NCBI GenBank assembly: GCA_026770585.1
Contig: MU647100.1
Span: 82,437 to 103,451 of the forward strand
DNA length: 21,015 bases
Direction: 5' to 3'
Source: Baffinella frigidus
Lineage: Eukaryota > Cryptophyceae > Cryptomonadales > Baffinellaceae
Shown: positions 20,766 through 21,015 of the stretch, piece by piece
Position numbering within the stretch: position 1 is the stretch's first letter
Layout of the letters: each line of letters begins with the position of its first letter
The notes under the pieces: model-generated
What the model was told of the DNA's origin: nothing
Databases searched by the model: none
What the model saw: the letters and a program-made list of their open reading frames with translations, nothing else
Translations under genes and position numbers: made by a program

Positions 20766-21015
20766 GTATCCCTACACCCTGAATCCTAAACCCTTCCCTA
20801 GACCCTAAACCCTTCACCCTTCAACCTAAACCCTACACCCTACACCCTCAACCCTAAACCCCACACCCTAAACCCCAAACCCGAAACCCCAAACCCTAAA
20901 CCCCAAATCCCAACCCCTAAACCGTAAACCCTAAACCCTAAACGACACCCTAAATCCCAAACCCCAAACCCCAAACTCCAAACCCCAAACCCCAAACCCC
21001 AAACCACCCCCCCCC
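20766..21015 (+). repeat. TIG intron 10, CCCTAAA/CCCCAAA array to window end
   Basis: Degenerate ccctaca, ccctaaa and ccccaaa units, ending in a 9-base C run at the window edge. Confidence 0.92.

Overview
The window looks like nuclear DNA from a unicellular alga or other protist. It has two intron-rich genes with GT-AG (and some GC-AG) introns, GC-rich exons with strong G/C third-position bias, and introns full of perfect and degenerate TTTAGGG/CCCTAAA (Arabidopsis-type telomere) repeats. The repeat type and overall style fit a green alga such as a prasinophyte, but other lineages share this telomere motif, so the species is not established. No rRNA, CRISPR or bacterial-type operon was seen.

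Layout. Bases 473-8343 on the minus strand hold ten consecutive coding exons (1245 nt, 415 codons; the 3' end runs off the left edge) of a CCDC47-type (DUF1682) ER membrane protein. This family pairs with Asterix/WDR83OS in the PAT complex of the multipass translocon. Every exon join keeps frame and the protein follows the family co-linearly. Bases ~14997-20765 on the plus strand hold ten exons of a divergently transcribed gene for a probably secreted or cell-surface protein with at least five tandem IPT/TIG domains; its 5' start is uncertain and its 3' end lies beyond the right edge.

The ~6.5 kb between the genes has no convincing gene. It contains a large inverted duplication: block B 9155-10228 against 12690-13808, and block A 10234-11302 against 13850-14900, with a truncated third A copy at ~12480-12690. 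It also holds direct repeats and small inverted-repeat elements. The A' arm runs directly into the 5' region of the TIG gene.

The most unusual pattern is in the introns. In both genes, many splice junctions have diverged copies of the exon edge plus its splice site lying inside the adjoining intron: donor-side edges are copied downstream and acceptor-side edges upstream. Two minisatellites start exactly at 5' splice sites. Some introns are flanked by 6-11 bp direct repeats. Most intronic telomere-like arrays are oriented so that the transcript carries CCCUAAA rather than UUUAGGG. This suggests introns that grow by local tandem duplication across splice sites, followed by telomere-like repeat and MITE insertion. 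Several MITE-like families are visible, including two 149-bp copies, one ending 12 bp upstream of the CCDC47 start codon.
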